Below, piece after piece: positions 8,105-8,216 of a DNA stretch of 8,216 nucleotides. How positions within the stretch are numbered: position 1 is the stretch's first letter; the number at the start of each line of letters is the position of its first letter. The notes under the pieces were generated by a model. The model searched no databases. It saw only the letters and a program-made list of their open reading frames with translations, and had not been told where the DNA came from. The DNA comes from Rickettsiales bacterium (GTDB lineage: Bacteria; Pseudomonadota; Alphaproteobacteria; Rickettsiales; Deianiraeaceae). Location: contig CANCKZ010000026.1 of the NCBI GenBank assembly GCA_947378695.1, positions 1-8,216 of the forward strand. Reading direction: 5' to 3'. Made by a program: the position numbers and the translations under genes.

Positions 8105-8216
8105 TAGCCAGAAGCAAAGCGGACGGCGATTAAGTTGAATCACAAAGATTGAGCCAGAAGTGAAACGAACGGCGATTAAGTTGAATCACAAAGATTGAGC
8201 CAGAAGTGAAACGAAC
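8105..8216. repeat. 46-bp tandem repeat, at least 2.4 units, continuing past the window
   Basis: Units run 8105-8150, 8151-8196 and 8197-8216 (cut by the window edge). The second and third units are identical where they overlap, beginning GAGCCAGAAGTGAAACGAAC. The first unit differs at only a few bases in its first 20 (TAGCCAGAAGCAAAGCGGAC) and is identical over its remaining 26 bases. The period of 46 is not a multiple of three, so it does not encode a peptide repeat in one frame. There is no repeat-spacer alternation. No clear inverted symmetry within a unit was found. Confidence 0.92.

Noticed and set aside
8105..8216. CRISPR array
   Set aside because: The full 46-bp period is repeated with no unique spacers, so it is a plain tandem repeat.

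Overview
The window looks like a fragment of a host-associated alphaproteobacterium, most likely of the Rickettsiales/Holosporales type. Three things point there. The leucyl-tRNA synthetase core has alphaproteobacterial-style wording ([29 protein letters not shown] editing region, quoted here in outline). A palindromic element is inserted in frame in that gene, as Rickettsia palindromic elements are. A large OTU-protease protein with eukaryote-directed architecture lies downstream. Base composition is moderately AT-rich by eye. The lineage call is inference; no rRNA is present.

Layout: all three genes are on the + strand. (1) Positions 1-4347 hold leuS, open at the left window edge. It is a normal LeuRS split by four extra pieces, all in frame: a ~100-bp palindromic element (about 639-737), a GNAT acetyltransferase domain (about 844-1323) and a second GNAT (about 1474-2025), all three in the editing-domain region, then a tandem Nudix hydrolase plus third GNAT (about 2617-3564) between the catalytic core and the leucine-specific/KMSKS region. 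The editing, zinc, KMSKS and C-terminal tRNA-binding elements seen in the window are intact. (2) Positions 4344-5105 hold a small membrane protein of CvpA-like topology, whose start overlaps the leuS stop by ATGA, so the two are probably translationally coupled. (3) After a 74-bp gap with a possible promoter, 5180-8083 encodes a 967-residue protein with an N-terminal OTU-type cysteine protease domain and a long charged helical/coiled-coil body. It is probably a secreted deubiquitinase-like effector. It ends at a run of eight G residues. (4) From 8105 to the right edge is a 46-bp tandem repeat that continues out of the window.

The most unusual object is the composite LeuRS: an essential translation enzyme carrying three acetyltransferase domains and one Nudix domain in its loops. 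The domains could act on LeuRS by-products or inhibitors (aminoacyl-adenylates, aminoacyl-tRNA, Ap4A), or could be tolerated passengers. The sequence alone does not decide this. The OTU gene is functionally unrelated to the first two and points to manipulation of a eukaryotic host.
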